Positions 24,153-33,480 are shown, counted from the first letter of the stretch. The stretch is DNA of 33,526 bases from Desulfuromusa sp. (GCA_029933365.1 JAOZOH010000022.1:1-33526); one strand, 5' to 3'. Numbers and translations are program-made. The notes: generated from the letters alone by a model not told the origin.

Positions 24153-25031
24153 TCACTCTTTCTTCAATAACTGGGTATGCAACCCTAAACTGGCAATATG
24201 CGCCGCAACCTCACGAGCAGTTTGCTGATCAGCCTGAAGCGCAACCAACATCGTGCCGTTCATGGTAACTTCACTGTCAACAAGTGACACATTGATCATT
24301 TCCTGTGCCAAATCAGCCTGCATCTGTAGAGCCCGATCTTCCTGGTGAAAGGATCCAGCATAAACTGCCAGGCTATCTCCCTCAGCCAACAAAAAGGCTG
24401 ACTTAACAACTTTTTTTAAATCTTCCAGATGTTGCCGCGCCTCAACTGCAGAATATCGCCCTGCCAATAAACGAATCATTGTCACCTGACCACGACCCGG
24501 TTTTTTTTGTGGCTGAAACCCCAGTTCCCGCAACCGACTGACAGCCTGCTGCAAATCAACATCATTGATAAAAGGGCCAACAGTAACGGTAAAAAGGGGA
24601 GTCTTTGAATTCACAACAAGAACAACGGCAGCTGTTTTCACCGGTTCCGAAGAGGATACCTCTTCGGTAATAACGGCAACTGCAGCGGGAATATCTATTT
24701 TTGGTCGGACAGGAATCGGTAGCTTTGGCGAAACATAATAACTCTGTAGACTATCTGCTGGCTGTTGCGGAGGCAGTCGACCTAAAAAATAATAGCCGGA
24801 TCCCAGAAGGAGTGCACACAACAAAACCAGTATAAACAGGGAACCGAAGAGATTGATTGTTCCGCCGCCAACAACTTTCACCTCCCGGTCAACAAGATGA
24901 TCGACAGACTCGGCACTATCTGAGTCATCAAGCAGGAGAGATTCAAGCCTTTTTTTCTGCTCTGTCGGTCTGCCATTCTCTGCAGGGTTATCGACCAAAT
25001 CTGGGACATCCCGTTCATCCGCAGCCATCAT
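24153..25031 (-). CDS. single-pass membrane protein with SPOR-like domains
   Basis: 292 residues: acidic cytoplasmic N-terminus (about 1-55), one transmembrane helix (FGSLFILVLLCALLLGSGYY), Pro-rich linker, then two SPOR-like modules (FTVTVGPFINDVDLQQAVSR; SLAVYAGSFHQEDRALQMQA). SPOR domains bind denuded peptidoglycan at the septum or envelope. The ribosome site ACAGGAG supports ATG 25031, 5 bases after it; the upstream ATG at 25046 would precede the site. It is 65 bp after the EF-G stop, beyond a hairpin (25058-25086). Confidence 0.75.
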   Translation of the reverse strand: MMAADERDVPDLVDNPAENGRPTEQKKRLESLLLDDSDSAESVDHLVDREVKVVGGGTINLFGSLFILVLLCALLLGSGYYFLGRLPPQQPADSLQSYYVSPKLPIPVRPKIDIPAAVAVITEEVSSSEPVKTAAVVLVVNSKTPLFTVTVGPFINDVDLQQAVSRLRELGFQPQKKPGRGQVTMIRLLAGRYSAVEARQHLEDLKKVVKSAFLLAEGDSLAVYAGSFHQEDRALQMQADLAQEMINVSLVDSEVTMNGTMLVALQADQQTAREVAAHIASLGLHTQLLKKE

Positions 25032-25057
25032 ACGGGCTCCTGTCATCAGTAAGAGAA

Positions 25058-25086
25058 CCGGGGCACCTGCTTGAAAGGTGCCCCGG
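25058..25086 (-). terminator. GC-rich hairpin after the EF-G paralogue
   Basis: An 11-bp perfect stem (25058-25068 with 25076-25086), followed on the minus strand by TTCTCTT. It sits between the EF-G paralogue stop and the SPOR gene. The weak T-run suggests partial termination that would lower expression of the downstream genes. Confidence 0.55.
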
Positions 25087-25095
25087 GTATTCTGC

Positions 25096-27171
25096 TCAAT
25101 CTTTGTTCATATCTTCCAGAATCTTGGCGGTTTGGTGCGTAGGGACTTCTTCATATTTATCGAATTCCATCGAAAACATCCCGCGATCTGAGGTCATGGA
25201 ACGTAGTTCAGGAGCGTATCTAAGCACCTCAGCCATCGGTACTTCAGCACGGATAACCTGGCTGTTAGCCTGCGGCTCAACACCTACGACCTTACCTCTG
25301 CGTGAATTCAGATCACCAATAACATCACCCATACAATCGTCAGGAACAGTAATTTCCATTGCCATGATTGGTTCCAACAGAACCGGTTTACACACCTCCA
25401 TCGCCTTTTTGAACGCCATGGATCCAGCAACTTTAAAAGCCATTTCAGAGGAATCGACCGAGTGATGAGAACCATCATACAAAGTCACCCGCAGATCAAC
25501 GACTTGATTTTTTGTTAAGGGACCAGTTTTCATTGCCTCAATTATCCCTTTGTCGACAGCAGGGATATAGTTACGCGGGATTACCCCACCCACGACTTTA
25601 TCAACAAATTCATAACCGCTACCACGCGGCAATGGCTTGACTTCGATCCAGACATCACCAAACTGACCTTTTCCACCCGATTGTTTCTTGTATTTCCCTT
25701 GGACCTTGGTTGCAGCTTTGATGGTCTCGCGATAAGGCACCTTGGGTTCTTTCAGAATAATCTCAGCACCATATTTACGTTTGAGCCGCTCCACCGCAAC
25801 TTCAAGGTGAACTTGCCCCATCCCGGAAAGGACCATTTCCTTGGTTTCCTCATCGCGGGTTATGCGTAAGGTTGGATCTTCTTCCATTAATCTCTGCAAG
25901 CCGGTATAAATTTTATCTTCATCCCCTTTACTCTTTCCTTCCAGTGCGAAAGAGATAATCGGCTTCAGTGGCACCAACGGCTCATACATTACCTGATTTT
26001 TTAAATCGCAAAGAGTATCACCCGTCGCGGTCACCTTTAATTTAGGGATAGCAATAATATCCCCGGCAGCAGCTAAATCAATCGGGGTCTGTTTTTTACC
26101 TTCCAGTTTAAAAATATTATTGACGCGCTCTTTTTCATCCTTATTTGGATTGTAGACCTGGGTGTCTCCTGATAAAGTTCCAGAATAGAGGCGCATCAAA
26201 GAGAGTTTGCCAGCATAGGGGTCATTGATAGTCTTGAAAACCATTGCGGAAAACGGGTCATCCTCGCTTGGATGCCGTTCAACTGGCTCCTCGGTATGTG
26301 GCTTAACACCAGTCTGGGTCCCCTTATCGATTGGTGATGGCATACAAGCGGCAATATAATCAAGGAGGAGTCGTACCCCAATATTAGCCGTTGCACTCCC
26401 ACATAGCACCGCAGTAAAAACCCCAGTCAAGGTTCCTTCGCGGAGACCGGATAAAATCTCAGCCTCGCTTAAGGTCTCCCCTTCAAGATATTTCTCCATC
26501 AAATCATCGTCAGCTTCAGCAACGGCCTCAAGGAGTTGCTCATGCAGCCGATTAGCCTCATCTTGATATTCTGCCGGGATTTCAACCTCATCAAAGGTTC
26601 CGGTTTCATCAAACTTGTAAATTTTGGCCTTCATCCGTACCAGATCAATAATGCCTTTAAAATCCTCTTCAGCGCCGATCGGCATAGTCACGACCACGGC
26701 TCGCGCACCAAGAGATTTTTCCATAGCATCTACAGCTTTTAAAAAGTTGGCCCGCTCTTTGTCCATCTTATTGACAAAAGCAATTCGAGGGATTTCAAAA
26801 CTGTCACACCATTTCCAGATTTGCATGGTCTGGGACTTGACTCCTGAAATCGCCGAAACAATCACCACCGCCCCACCAAGGACTCGTAAACAGCGTCGAG
26901 TGTCGTGCAGAAAGTTGCTGACTCCGGGAGTATCGACAATATGCAGACTGTAATCATTCCAGCGGCAATGATTCAGGCTGGCACTGAGAGTTGCCTGACG
27001 TTTGATCTCCTCTTCCTCAAAATCCATGGCCGAGGTGCCATTCTCTACCTTCCCCAAAGTATCGGTCATCCCCGTATTGAATAAAATTGCCTCAACCAGC
27101 GAAGTTTTACCGGCACTGTTATGTGCCACAATTCCGAGATTTCTCAATTTTGATGTGTCATACTTACCCAT
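25096..27171 (-). CDS. elongation factor G-like GTPase (paralogue with altered switch I)
   Basis: 691 residues, full EF-G length with domains I-V. The GTPase motifs are G1 AHNSAGKTSL (residues 16-24), G3 DTPG and G4 NKMDKERAN. The G2 region reads EEEIKRQATL where canonical EF-G has RGITI. Domain IV has RGSGYEFVDKVVGGVIPRNYIPAVDKGI. This pattern fits the EF-G-like/FusA2 group, distinct from the canonical fusA; its role (translocation, recycling or stress) is not settled. It is 140 bp after coaX in the minus-strand cluster. Confidence 0.88.
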   Translation of the reverse strand: MGKYDTSKLRNLGIVAHNSAGKTSLVEAILFNTGMTDTLGKVENGTSAMDFEEEEIKRQATLSASLNHCRWNDYSLHIVDTPGVSNFLHDTRRCLRVLGGAVVIVSAISGVKSQTMQIWKWCDSFEIPRIAFVNKMDKERANFLKAVDAMEKSLGARAVVVTMPIGAEEDFKGIIDLVRMKAKIYKFDETGTFDEVEIPAEYQDEANRLHEQLLEAVAEADDDLMEKYLEGETLSEAEILSGLREGTLTGVFTAVLCGSATANIGVRLLLDYIAACMPSPIDKGTQTGVKPHTEEPVERHPSEDDPFSAMVFKTINDPYAGKLSLMRLYSGTLSGDTQVYNPNKDEKERVNNIFKLEGKKQTPIDLAAAGDIIAIPKLKVTATGDTLCDLKNQVMYEPLVPLKPIISFALEGKSKGDEDKIYTGLQRLMEEDPTLRITRDEETKEMVLSGMGQVHLEVAVERLKRKYGAEIILKEPKVPYRETIKAATKVQGKYKKQSGGKGQFGDVWIEVKPLPRGSGYEFVDKVVGGVIPRNYIPAVDKGIIEAMKTGPLTKNQVVDLRVTLYDGSHHSVDSSEMAFKVAGSMAFKKAMEVCKPVLLEPIMAMEITVPDDCMGDVIGDLNSRRGKVVGVEPQANSQVIRAEVPMAEVLRYAPELRSMTSDRGMFSMEFDKYEEVPTHQTAKILEDMNKD

Positions 27172-27311
27172 GAATCGCTCCTTTTTAGAAAAAGCCTGCT
27201 ACGGATATCCGCAACAGCAGCCCTCCATTTCACCGACGTCGTTACGTCCAGATAACAGGGTCTGAAGATTATAGCACTCGAAAAAAGAATAAGATGGCCA
27301 AGCCATCAACA

Positions 27312-28079
27312 TTAATTCCGGTTTCTTTCGTAAAGGATTCGTAACCCTTCCAAAGTCAAAAATGGTTCCACTTGATCAATACAGCCAGTCGCAGCAGAAA
27401 TCGGTGCCGCCAGCCCGCCAGTTGCAATCACTTTAGGCAATTCAGACAACTCTTTTTTCATGCGACTGACAATCCCTTCAACCAGTCCGACATAACCGAA
27501 AAAAATTCCAGCCTGCATACTGTTAACTGTATTTTTAGCAATGATATGGTCCGGGCGTGAAAATCCGACCCGCGGCAGTTTGCTTGCTCGCTCAAATAAA
27601 GCGTCAGCAGAAATTCCCACCCCCGGGGCAATAGCTCCCCCCTGATAACTGCCATCCGGGGAAATCACATCAAAAGTTGTCGCCGTACCAAAATCAACCA
27701 CGATCAAACCACACTTAGATCTTTCGTAAGCAGCAATCGCATTTACGATGCGGTCAGCGCCAACTTCACGTGGATTATCATACTGAATCGGCATTCCCGT
27801 CTTCATTCCCGGACCGACAACATAGGGCTGCAAATTAAAATACTTCAAGCAGAGTCCCTCAAGAGTATCAATCATCGGCGGAACAACACTTGACACAATC
27901 ACGCCATCCAGATCTGAGAAATGCAATTCAGACAACTGGAATAGATTGTTGATTAACATCGCATATTCATCAACAGTCCGGTCTTTATCGGTGCCGATCC
28001 GCCAGTCTTTTTTTAAATCCTGGCGGTCAAAAATCCCCAGGACGGTATTGCTGTTGCCAACATCAATCACCAATAACAT
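27312..28079 (-). CDS. coaX: type III pantothenate kinase (CoaX)
   Basis: Phosphorylates pantothenate, the first step of coenzyme A synthesis. 255 residues with the ASKHA-fold signatures: [18 protein letters not shown] at the N-terminus (catalytic-site Asp and phosphate loop), [13 protein letters not shown] near 106-118 and [12 protein letters not shown] near 123-135. It lies 31 bp after birA, a common pairing in bacteria. Confidence 0.95.
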   Translation of the reverse strand: MLLVIDVGNSNTVLGIFDRQDLKKDWRIGTDKDRTVDEYAMLINNLFQLSELHFSDLDGVIVSSVVPPMIDTLEGLCLKYFNLQPYVVGPGMKTGMPIQYDNPREVGADRIVNAIAAYERSKCGLIVVDFGTATTFDVISPDGSYQGGAIAPGVGISADALFERASKLPRVGFSRPDHIIAKNTVNSMQAGIFFGYVGLVEGIVSRMKKELSELPKVIATGGLAAPISAATGCIDQVEPFLTLEGLRILYERNRN

Positions 28080-28110
28080 GCTATTATTCCGCTCCTGCCA
28101 ATCTTCCAGA

Positions 28111-29091
28111 TTATATTTTCACCGGTCTGATATCACCCGCGAGAATCCGCTCCACCTGCCCGTTGTCCAACTGCAGTCGCAACGCCCCTTCAGCATCGAG
28201 TCCGACAACTGTTCCACGGAGACTTCCGCCCCCCTGATTGACCTCCACTTGCATATTCATCATATTGCAGAGTTTTTCCCAACGACGCCTTACGGGAGAA
28301 AATCCCTCCTCTAGAAACTCTGTATAATATAAATCCAGGCGTTGCAAAAATGCCTGTAAAAAAATCAGTCGATCAACAGATTCCCCGGTCTCCAAAAGAA
28401 CCGAAGTCGCCGGATAATTGAGAACATCGGGGAATTGGGTATCTGTCATGTTGAGATTAACACCGACCCCGAGAATAACAAAATGAATCTGCTCTGTTTC
28501 GGCATTCATTTCATTGAGCAATCCGGAAATTTTGGCACCACCAACCAGAATATCGTTGGGCCACTTAACGTCTGCAGATAAGTGACACACCTCTTGCAGG
28601 GTTTCGACAACGGCCACAGCGGAAAGAAATGTTAATTGGGGAGCTTGCTGAACAGGGATTTCAGGACGCAACAGAATGGAACAGTAGAGGTTAACTCCGG
28701 GAGGAGATTCCCAGCGCCGACCAAGTCGACCTCGGCCAGTGCTTTGTCGGTCGGCAACAACCACCGTACCCTCAAGCGCACCCTCTTCACCCAGCCTGCG
28801 AGCCAGCGCATTAGTTGAATCCGTTTCTGCAAGTGAAACAACAGACTGACCGATCAACTGGCAATTTAGTCCACTCTCAATTTCGCTGCTGAGTAACAAA
28901 TCAGGGGTCGCCACTAATCGATAGCCAAGAGAATGTTTAGCTTCTATTTCAAAACCTAACTCACGCAACACCTTAACCTGCTTCCATACAGCAGTTCGAG
29001 AGATATTCAGCGAACGGCTGATGTCCTGCCCCGAGAGATATTGATCAGAGCAAGTGCGAAACAAATTGAGAATTTTGTCACGTGAAGTCAA
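28111..29091 (-). CDS. birA: biotin-[carboxylase] ligase BirA, bifunctional repressor type
   Basis: 326 residues. A winged helix-turn-helix (about 1-60; [20 protein letters not shown]) precedes the ligase domain with the biotinyl-AMP loop GRGRLGRRW (near 118) and KWPNDI, then a C-terminal SH3-like domain. It attaches biotin to carrier proteins, and the HTH suggests it also represses biotin genes. The likely target in this window is K893 of the 958-residue carboxylase. Gap to nadC is 11 bp and to coaX 31 bp, so the three are one operon. Confidence 0.95.
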   Translation of the reverse strand: MTSRDKILNLFRTCSDQYLSGQDISRSLNISRTAVWKQVKVLRELGFEIEAKHSLGYRLVATPDLLLSSEIESGLNCQLIGQSVVSLAETDSTNALARRLGEEGALEGTVVVADRQSTGRGRLGRRWESPPGVNLYCSILLRPEIPVQQAPQLTFLSAVAVVETLQEVCHLSADVKWPNDILVGGAKISGLLNEMNAETEQIHFVILGVGVNLNMTDTQFPDVLNYPATSVLLETGESVDRLIFLQAFLQRLDLYYTEFLEEGFSPVRRRWEKLCNMMNMQVEVNQGGGSLRGTVVGLDAEGALRLQLDNGQVERILAGDIRPVKI

Positions 29092-29102
29092 TGGATACCC
29101 AA

Positions 29103-29930
29103 CTAATTAAATAGCATTGAAATATCGGCAGCGATAACGGAATGAGTCAACGCGCCGACAGAGATAATATCGACACCGGTTTCAGCAATATCACGAACCC
29201 GTTCCAAATTGACTCCACCGGAAGCTTCAACCAATGCCTTCCCGGCAATCAGATCAACGCCCTGCCGCATGTCGTCCAGACTCATATTGTCAAGCATAAT
29301 GATATCGGCACCAGACAGTAAAGCTTCTTCAACTTCCGTCAGGTTGCGCGTTTCAATTTCAATCTTGAGAGTATGAGGAATTCGCTCTTTTGCTCTTTCA
29401 ATAGCCGCAGCAATCCCACCGGCAGCAGCAATATGATTCTCCTTGATAAGAACTCCATCGAACAGGCCGATCCGGTGGTTCCGCCCACCCCCCATCCGCA
29501 CCGAATACTTATCCAGAGCACGTAATCCGGGAACAGTTTTGCGCGTATCGACAATAATGACACCGGTCCCTGCTACTTCAGCAACATATTTGGCCGTCAG
29601 GCTGGCAATACCACTCATCCGTTGTAATAAATTGAGTGCAACCCGCTCCCCCTGCAACAAAACTGAAGCTTGCCCTTTCAGCCAGGCAAGCACTTCGCCT
29701 TTGCGTACAGAACGCCCATCAGTAAGTATTTTTTCAAACCGGACAGCGGGATCAAGTGTACGAAAAACCTCCGCAGCAACATCAAGACCAGCCAGAGTAA
29801 AATTTTCCTTGGCCACCAGTTCAGCACGAGCAACTGTATCCTGCGCTACTGTAACCTCAGTCGTCACATCACCGAGACCGATATCTTCTTCTAGCGCCGT
29901 GCGCACAATGCGCTCGATTTCAAACTGCAT
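29103..29930 (-). CDS. nadC: nicotinate-nucleotide pyrophosphorylase (NadC)
   Basis: Converts quinolinate and PRPP to nicotinate mononucleotide in NAD synthesis. 275 residues with the family markers EDIGLGDVTTE near the start, KGEVLAWLKGQ, LNLLQRMSGIA, VDTRKTVPGLR, HRIGLFDGVLIKENH, EIETRN and MLDNMS. It is the first gene of a minus-strand cluster running through birA, coaX and the EF-G paralogue. It is divergent from the OmpA-type lipoprotein. Confidence 0.96.
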   Translation of the reverse strand: MQFEIERIVRTALEEDIGLGDVTTEVTVAQDTVARAELVAKENFTLAGLDVAAEVFRTLDPAVRFEKILTDGRSVRKGEVLAWLKGQASVLLQGERVALNLLQRMSGIASLTAKYVAEVAGTGVIIVDTRKTVPGLRALDKYSVRMGGGRNHRIGLFDGVLIKENHIAAAGGIAAAIERAKERIPHTLKIEIETRNLTEVEEALLSGADIIMLDNMSLDDMRQGVDLIAGKALVEASGGVNLERVRDIAETGVDIISVGALTHSVIAADISMLFN

Positions 29931-30047
29931 CGGTTAAAACTCCAGACATTGGGTACAAAAAGCGTAAATTTATTGGTATAATCAAGAGAAAAGAGCATGA
30001 TTTATAGCATAATGCTTGTCACTCCCGCAACCGAAAACACTGGTCTC

Positions 30048-30084
30048 GTTGTGGAAATCCCCTTTACATTTCCACAACTTGTGG
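30048..30084. promoter_or_regulatory. nested inverted repeats upstream of the OmpA lipoprotein gene
   Basis: An 11-bp perfect inverted repeat (30048-30058 with 30068-30078) around a 9-base spacer overlaps a second palindrome, CCACAA-C-TTGTGG (30072-30084). The middle arm can pair with either neighbour, so two alternative hairpins are possible if transcribed; otherwise an operator. A TGGTATAAT extended -10 lies at 29974-29982. Confidence 0.55.
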
Positions 30085-30140
30085 TAAAAATATGTCTTTC
30101 ATGAAAAGTACAAGATGACTATTTTCAAAAGGAGCAGAAA

Positions 30141-31025
30141 ATGAAAAGAGTGTTAGTTATACTACTGCTGGCCCTGCCTTTCGTATTGGGTGCCTGCGTC
30201 AGCAAAAACACCTACCAGCAAAAAGTCAACGAAGCGGACCTACTGACTCGTGATGTCGCCAATCTAACAGCTTCCGAAACTGATTTAAGACAGGAGAAAA
30301 AAGGGCTGCAGGATGATTTATCCAAACTCAATGCGCGTCTGGTTGAAGCTCTGAAACAAAACTCCAAACTTCAACGTGACCTGTTGGCAGCCCACGCCAA
30401 TCAAGAGCGTCAGGAAGGAAACCTGACCCTGCGCCAGCAGCAGTTGGAAGATATGCAGCAAACAAATGATCGGTTACTGGCGACAGTCGAAGACTTGAAT
30501 CGTGCCTTGGAAAAAGAAAAAATTGCCCGTGAGGCGCGTCTAGCAAAAGTGAAAAACACCTATAACCAGCTAGTTGGCGCGCTGGAAGAAGAGATAAAAC
30601 GTGGTGAATTGACAATTTCGAATCTTGAAGGACAATTATCTGTCAATCTGCTCAACAAAATCCTCTTTGATTCCGGCAAAACTGTCATCAAAAAAGAAGG
30701 ACGCAAGGTTCTTCAAACCCTCGGCGATGTTTTGAACAAGTTTCCGGATAAAGCATTACAAATAGCCGGGCATACTGATAATGTTCAGATCAGTGAGCGA
30801 TTGAGAGAGCGGTACCCTTCTAACTGGGAACTTTCGACAGCACGAGCTACCAGCGTTGTCCATTTCCTGCAAGACACAGTTGGCTTGTCGGGAGGGCGCA
30901 TGATCGCTGCTGGTTACAGCGAGTACCAGCCGGTTGCAAGTAATGAAGAACCTGAAGGCCGAGCCCTAAATCGGCGCATCCAGATTCTTCTGGTGCCGTT
31001 TAAAACTGTAAACCCAACAGAATAA
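30141..31025 (+). CDS. OmpA-type peptidoglycan-associated lipoprotein with coiled coil
   Basis: 294 residues. Lipoprotein signal with LGAC at the lipobox (acylated C19), then a long coiled coil (about 25-165; RDVANLTASETDLRQEKKGL and following heptads), then an OmpA-like domain (about 170-290) ending in GRALNRRIQILLVP. NWELSTARA is the peptidoglycan diaminopimelate-binding signature. It would tether the outer membrane to the cell wall. GGAGC precedes the ATG. Confidence 0.92.
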   Translation: MKRVLVILLLALPFVLGACVSKNTYQQKVNEADLLTRDVANLTASETDLRQEKKGLQDDLSKLNARLVEALKQNSKLQRDLLAAHANQERQEGNLTLRQQQLEDMQQTNDRLLATVEDLNRALEKEKIAREARLAKVKNTYNQLVGALEEEIKRGELTISNLEGQLSVNLLNKILFDSGKTVIKKEGRKVLQTLGDVLNKFPDKALQIAGHTDNVQISERLRERYPSNWELSTARATSVVHFLQDTVGLSGGRMIAAGYSEYQPVASNEEPEGRALNRRIQILLVPFKTVNPTE

Positions 31026-31049
31026 TCAATATGATCACCAAACAAATAC

Positions 31050-31083
31050 AAACCCTGTAGATTTACCTTAGTCTACGGGGTTT
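31050..31083 (+). terminator. hairpin after the OmpA lipoprotein
   Basis: A 12-bp stem (31050-31061 with 31072-31083, one G-U pair) and 10-base loop. The T-run after it is weak (TTTGTC overlapping the stem), so termination may be partial. Confidence 0.55.
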
Positions 31084-31114
31084 GTCGTAAGTATTCCAAA
31101 TACAACAAAAAAGG

Positions 31115-31143
31115 TTGACTTTTGTTATTCCTCAGCCTTTAAT
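31115..31143 (+). promoter_or_regulatory. sigma-70-type promoter for the 31282 gene
   Basis: TTGACT (31115-31120), 17-base spacer, TTTAAT (31138-31143); each hexamer matches five of six consensus bases. The predicted leader is about 130 nt, long for a simple gene. The rest of the 31026-31281 gap shows no gene. Confidence 0.55.
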
Positions 31144-31281
31144 CGGTCGTTCTCAAATATAATTTTTTTAAGATATTGATCAATATCCACAGTTAAATTG
31201 AAATATATTTCCAACTTATTCACTCCAGAAATATAGAACATTAATAAAGCCATAATATTTTCAAAACAAAGGGGATAGTTA

Positions 31282-32223
31282 ATGCGAAAAACATTTGGAA
31301 GCCTGCTGATTATACTGTTTATCGCTTGCAGTAACCTGTATGCAGCAGAGGTAACGACCGTTGAAGCAACAGATACTGATATCAGCGACAATCTGGATCT
31401 GGAAGCTGTGGCATCGGTATTTGGCGAAGCAAAAGATCTGGAAGAATTTGAGAAGAAGCTTAATGACCCAGATACTCAGATCTCAAATCTGGATCTGAAT
31501 GAAGATGGAGAAGTTGATTATCTCAGAGTAACAGAGACGTCCAAAGGGGATACACACCTGGTCACCATTCAGGCTGTTATTGGAAAAGACCAGTATCAGG
31601 ATGTGGCCACGATTGATGTTGAAAAAAAGGGTAAGAATGAAACTCAGGTTCAAGTGGTTGGGGATGTCTATATGTATGGCCCGGGCTATATAGTTGAGCC
31701 GGTCTATGTACATCCACCCGTAATTTTTGTTTTTTTCTGGAGCCCCTTTTATCACCCGTGGCGCTCACCATTTTATTGGGGATATTATCCCCCTTATTAC
31801 CATCCATGGCACCCCTATCCTCGACATCGCTATAGAACCAATGTCAATGTTAATATTAATGTTAATAATTCATATAGCTATACCAGCGTGAGAAAAAGCA
31901 AAACTTCTATCGATCTACAAAAAAAATCGAGGCGTAATGATTTTGGAGCCAAAAATCCAGATAAATCATTTTCTAAGAGGAATGAAGGGGTTAAAAACAG
32001 ACAAGAATTAAACAAAAAGAGAGAGATGCCCAAGAGCAACAAATCTAAAGCTAATGATGTCAAAAAACCAACTGGCAGGCAGGTTCAAAAAGACTGGAAG
32101 CCCGCCTCAGAAAAAGCCGGTGCAGCAAGCAAAGCTAAGAATAGCAAGGTTTCTGCTTCCTCGGGAAAAACAAAACAACAAATTGGCAGACCCTCCCCAT
32201 CAAGCAGGCCAAAAAGGCGCTGA
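31282..32223 (+). CDS. exported protein with aromatic-rich segment and basic tail
   Basis: 313 residues, family not recognised. A signal peptide (MRKTFGSLLIILFIACSNLYAA) precedes an acidic domain (about 25-130) with an EF-hand-like LDLNEDGEVDYL. A striking aromatic stretch with His/Pro/Tyr/Trp follows (about 140-185; FYWGYYPPYYHPWHPYPRHR), then an Asn-rich patch (NVNVNINVNN) and a long Lys/Arg/Ser-rich tail ending SRPKRR. Ribosome site AAAGGGG. The protein 83 residues long at the end of the window shares the aromatic-then-basic layout. Cell-surface or envelope location is inferred. Confidence 0.7.
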   Translation: MRKTFGSLLIILFIACSNLYAAEVTTVEATDTDISDNLDLEAVASVFGEAKDLEEFEKKLNDPDTQISNLDLNEDGEVDYLRVTETSKGDTHLVTIQAVIGKDQYQDVATIDVEKKGKNETQVQVVGDVYMYGPGYIVEPVYVHPPVIFVFFWSPFYHPWRSPFYWGYYPPYYHPWHPYPRHRYRTNVNVNINVNNSYSYTSVRKSKTSIDLQKKSRRNDFGAKNPDKSFSKRNEGVKNRQELNKKREMPKSNKSKANDVKKPTGRQVQKDWKPASEKAGAASKAKNSKVSASSGKTKQQIGRPSPSSRPKRR

Positions 32224-32320
32224 AAAGGGAGCTCTATGTATAAAAAAGTACTTGCAACATCAGTTAACATAGACACTTTTAAGTAGGCGTCTGTTAATTT
32301 CATTGAGTGAGATAAATTAT

Positions 32321-33217
32321 ATGCTAAAAATTAATAACAAGAATATACCCCTTTTGCGACTTGTCATTTTTCCCGGGCTCTGTGGCCTCCTGATCATGTT
32401 TCAAGTGGGCTGTTCCCTCATCCAGCCTCCTGATGTTCTAGAAGAAAAAACCCTCACTTACCATCCCGGTAAATTTGTCTGGCATGATCTGGTAACCAGC
32501 GATGTTGCCACAACTAAAGCTTTTTATGGCCAGCTATTCAATTGGACCTTTGAACAACGTGGTCGATATACAATCGTGAGTCTCAATGATAAGCGGATTG
32601 GCGGGATTCTCGATATTCAGCCAGTGACACCTGAGCGTCATGCTGCACGCTGGATTTCATCCCTGTCTGTTTCCGATGTCGATCAAGCGGTAAGTGTCGT
32701 TTTAGCAAATGGCGGCAAAATCCATAAGGGCCCTGAAAACATAAGAGATCGTGGCCGGGTTGCCCTGGTCAGTGACCCACAAGGGGCGCAATTATCTTTG
32801 ATTCATGCAAAAAAGGGTGACCCAAAGGATGGGCAAATTGCAGAAGGTTCCTGGCTCTGGCATGAGCTGTGGACCAACAACCCGGATAGTTCTGTCAATT
32901 TTTATCAGGAACTTGCAGGGTATTCCACGATTGAAGAGCTGGACTCTTATTTAATTCTAAAAGCCGGGGATAAATGGCGTGCTGGAATTCGTAATCTTTT
33001 TAACCAGGCTCTAGAGCAAAGATGGGTTCCGATCATCAAGGCAAATGATGTTAAAGCAATATCGACCTTGGCAAAACAGCTGGGCGGCAAGGTTATAATC
33101 GAATCTGAAAACCCAGACTACGCCGATCAAGTTGCCTTATTGGCTGATCCTTCCGGTGCCCTTTTTATGATTCAAGAGTGGTCAGGAATCGATGCTTTGA
33201 AGGAGGGTAAAAAATAA
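32321..33217 (+). CDS. exported protein with two VOC (glyoxalase-like) domains
   Basis: About 298 residues. Two VOC-fold modules follow each other: WHDLVTSDVATTKAFYGQLF (about 47-66) onwards and WHELWTNNPDSSVNFYQELA (about 184 onwards). The N-terminus is basic then hydrophobic with a cysteine at about residue 31 (FQVGC), a weak lipobox, so it is probably exported or lipid-anchored, unusual for VOC proteins. No substrate can be assigned. I chose ATG 32321 over the TTG at 32303, as no ribosome site supports the TTG. Its stop overlaps the next start by one base (TAATG). Confidence 0.75.
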   Translation: MLKINNKNIPLLRLVIFPGLCGLLIMFQVGCSLIQPPDVLEEKTLTYHPGKFVWHDLVTSDVATTKAFYGQLFNWTFEQRGRYTIVSLNDKRIGGILDIQPVTPERHAARWISSLSVSDVDQAVSVVLANGGKIHKGPENIRDRGRVALVSDPQGAQLSLIHAKKGDPKDGQIAEGSWLWHELWTNNPDSSVNFYQELAGYSTIEELDSYLILKAGDKWRAGIRNLFNQALEQRWVPIIKANDVKAISTLAKQLGGKVIIESENPDYADQVALLADPSGALFMIQEWSGIDALKEGKK

Positions 33218-33468
33218 TGAGTAATTATAAGAGGCTAACCTTTATCGTTGTAACCGGAGCTATTCTAATGCTGACAGGTTGCTCTGGAGCAACCCATTCG
33301 ACGATCTATTACGAAGGATACTACGATCCATATCCGTACTGGGGATACGGTAATGATACGACAGTTATTATTGATTTGCCCGACAGAAAACCGGAACGCC
33401 CGACAAGGCCTCCAGGGACAAATCCACCGGGAGGGAATCGACCGAAGCCATCTCCGAAGCGGCGATAA
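33217..33468 (+). CDS. small lipoprotein with aromatic segment and basic proline-rich tail
   Basis: 83 residues. Signal peptide with lipobox LTGC (acylated C22), an aromatic patch YYEGYYDPYPYWGYG, then a Pro/Arg/Lys tail ending PSPKRR. AGGAGGG is 9 bases upstream, and the ATG overlaps the upstream stop, so translation is probably coupled to the VOC protein. The layout mirrors the 313-residue protein at 31282. Function unknown. Confidence 0.75.
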   Translation: MSNYKRLTFIVVTGAILMLTGCSGATHSTIYYEGYYDPYPYWGYGNDTTVIIDLPDRKPERPTRPPGTNPPGGNRPKPSPKRR

Positions 33469-33480
33469 AAGAGTCACTGA

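Noticed and set aside
31125..31391. 88-codon minus-strand ORF with hydrophobic stretch
   Set aside because: It overlaps the promoter and signal-peptide region of the 31282 gene antisense, and has no family likeness.
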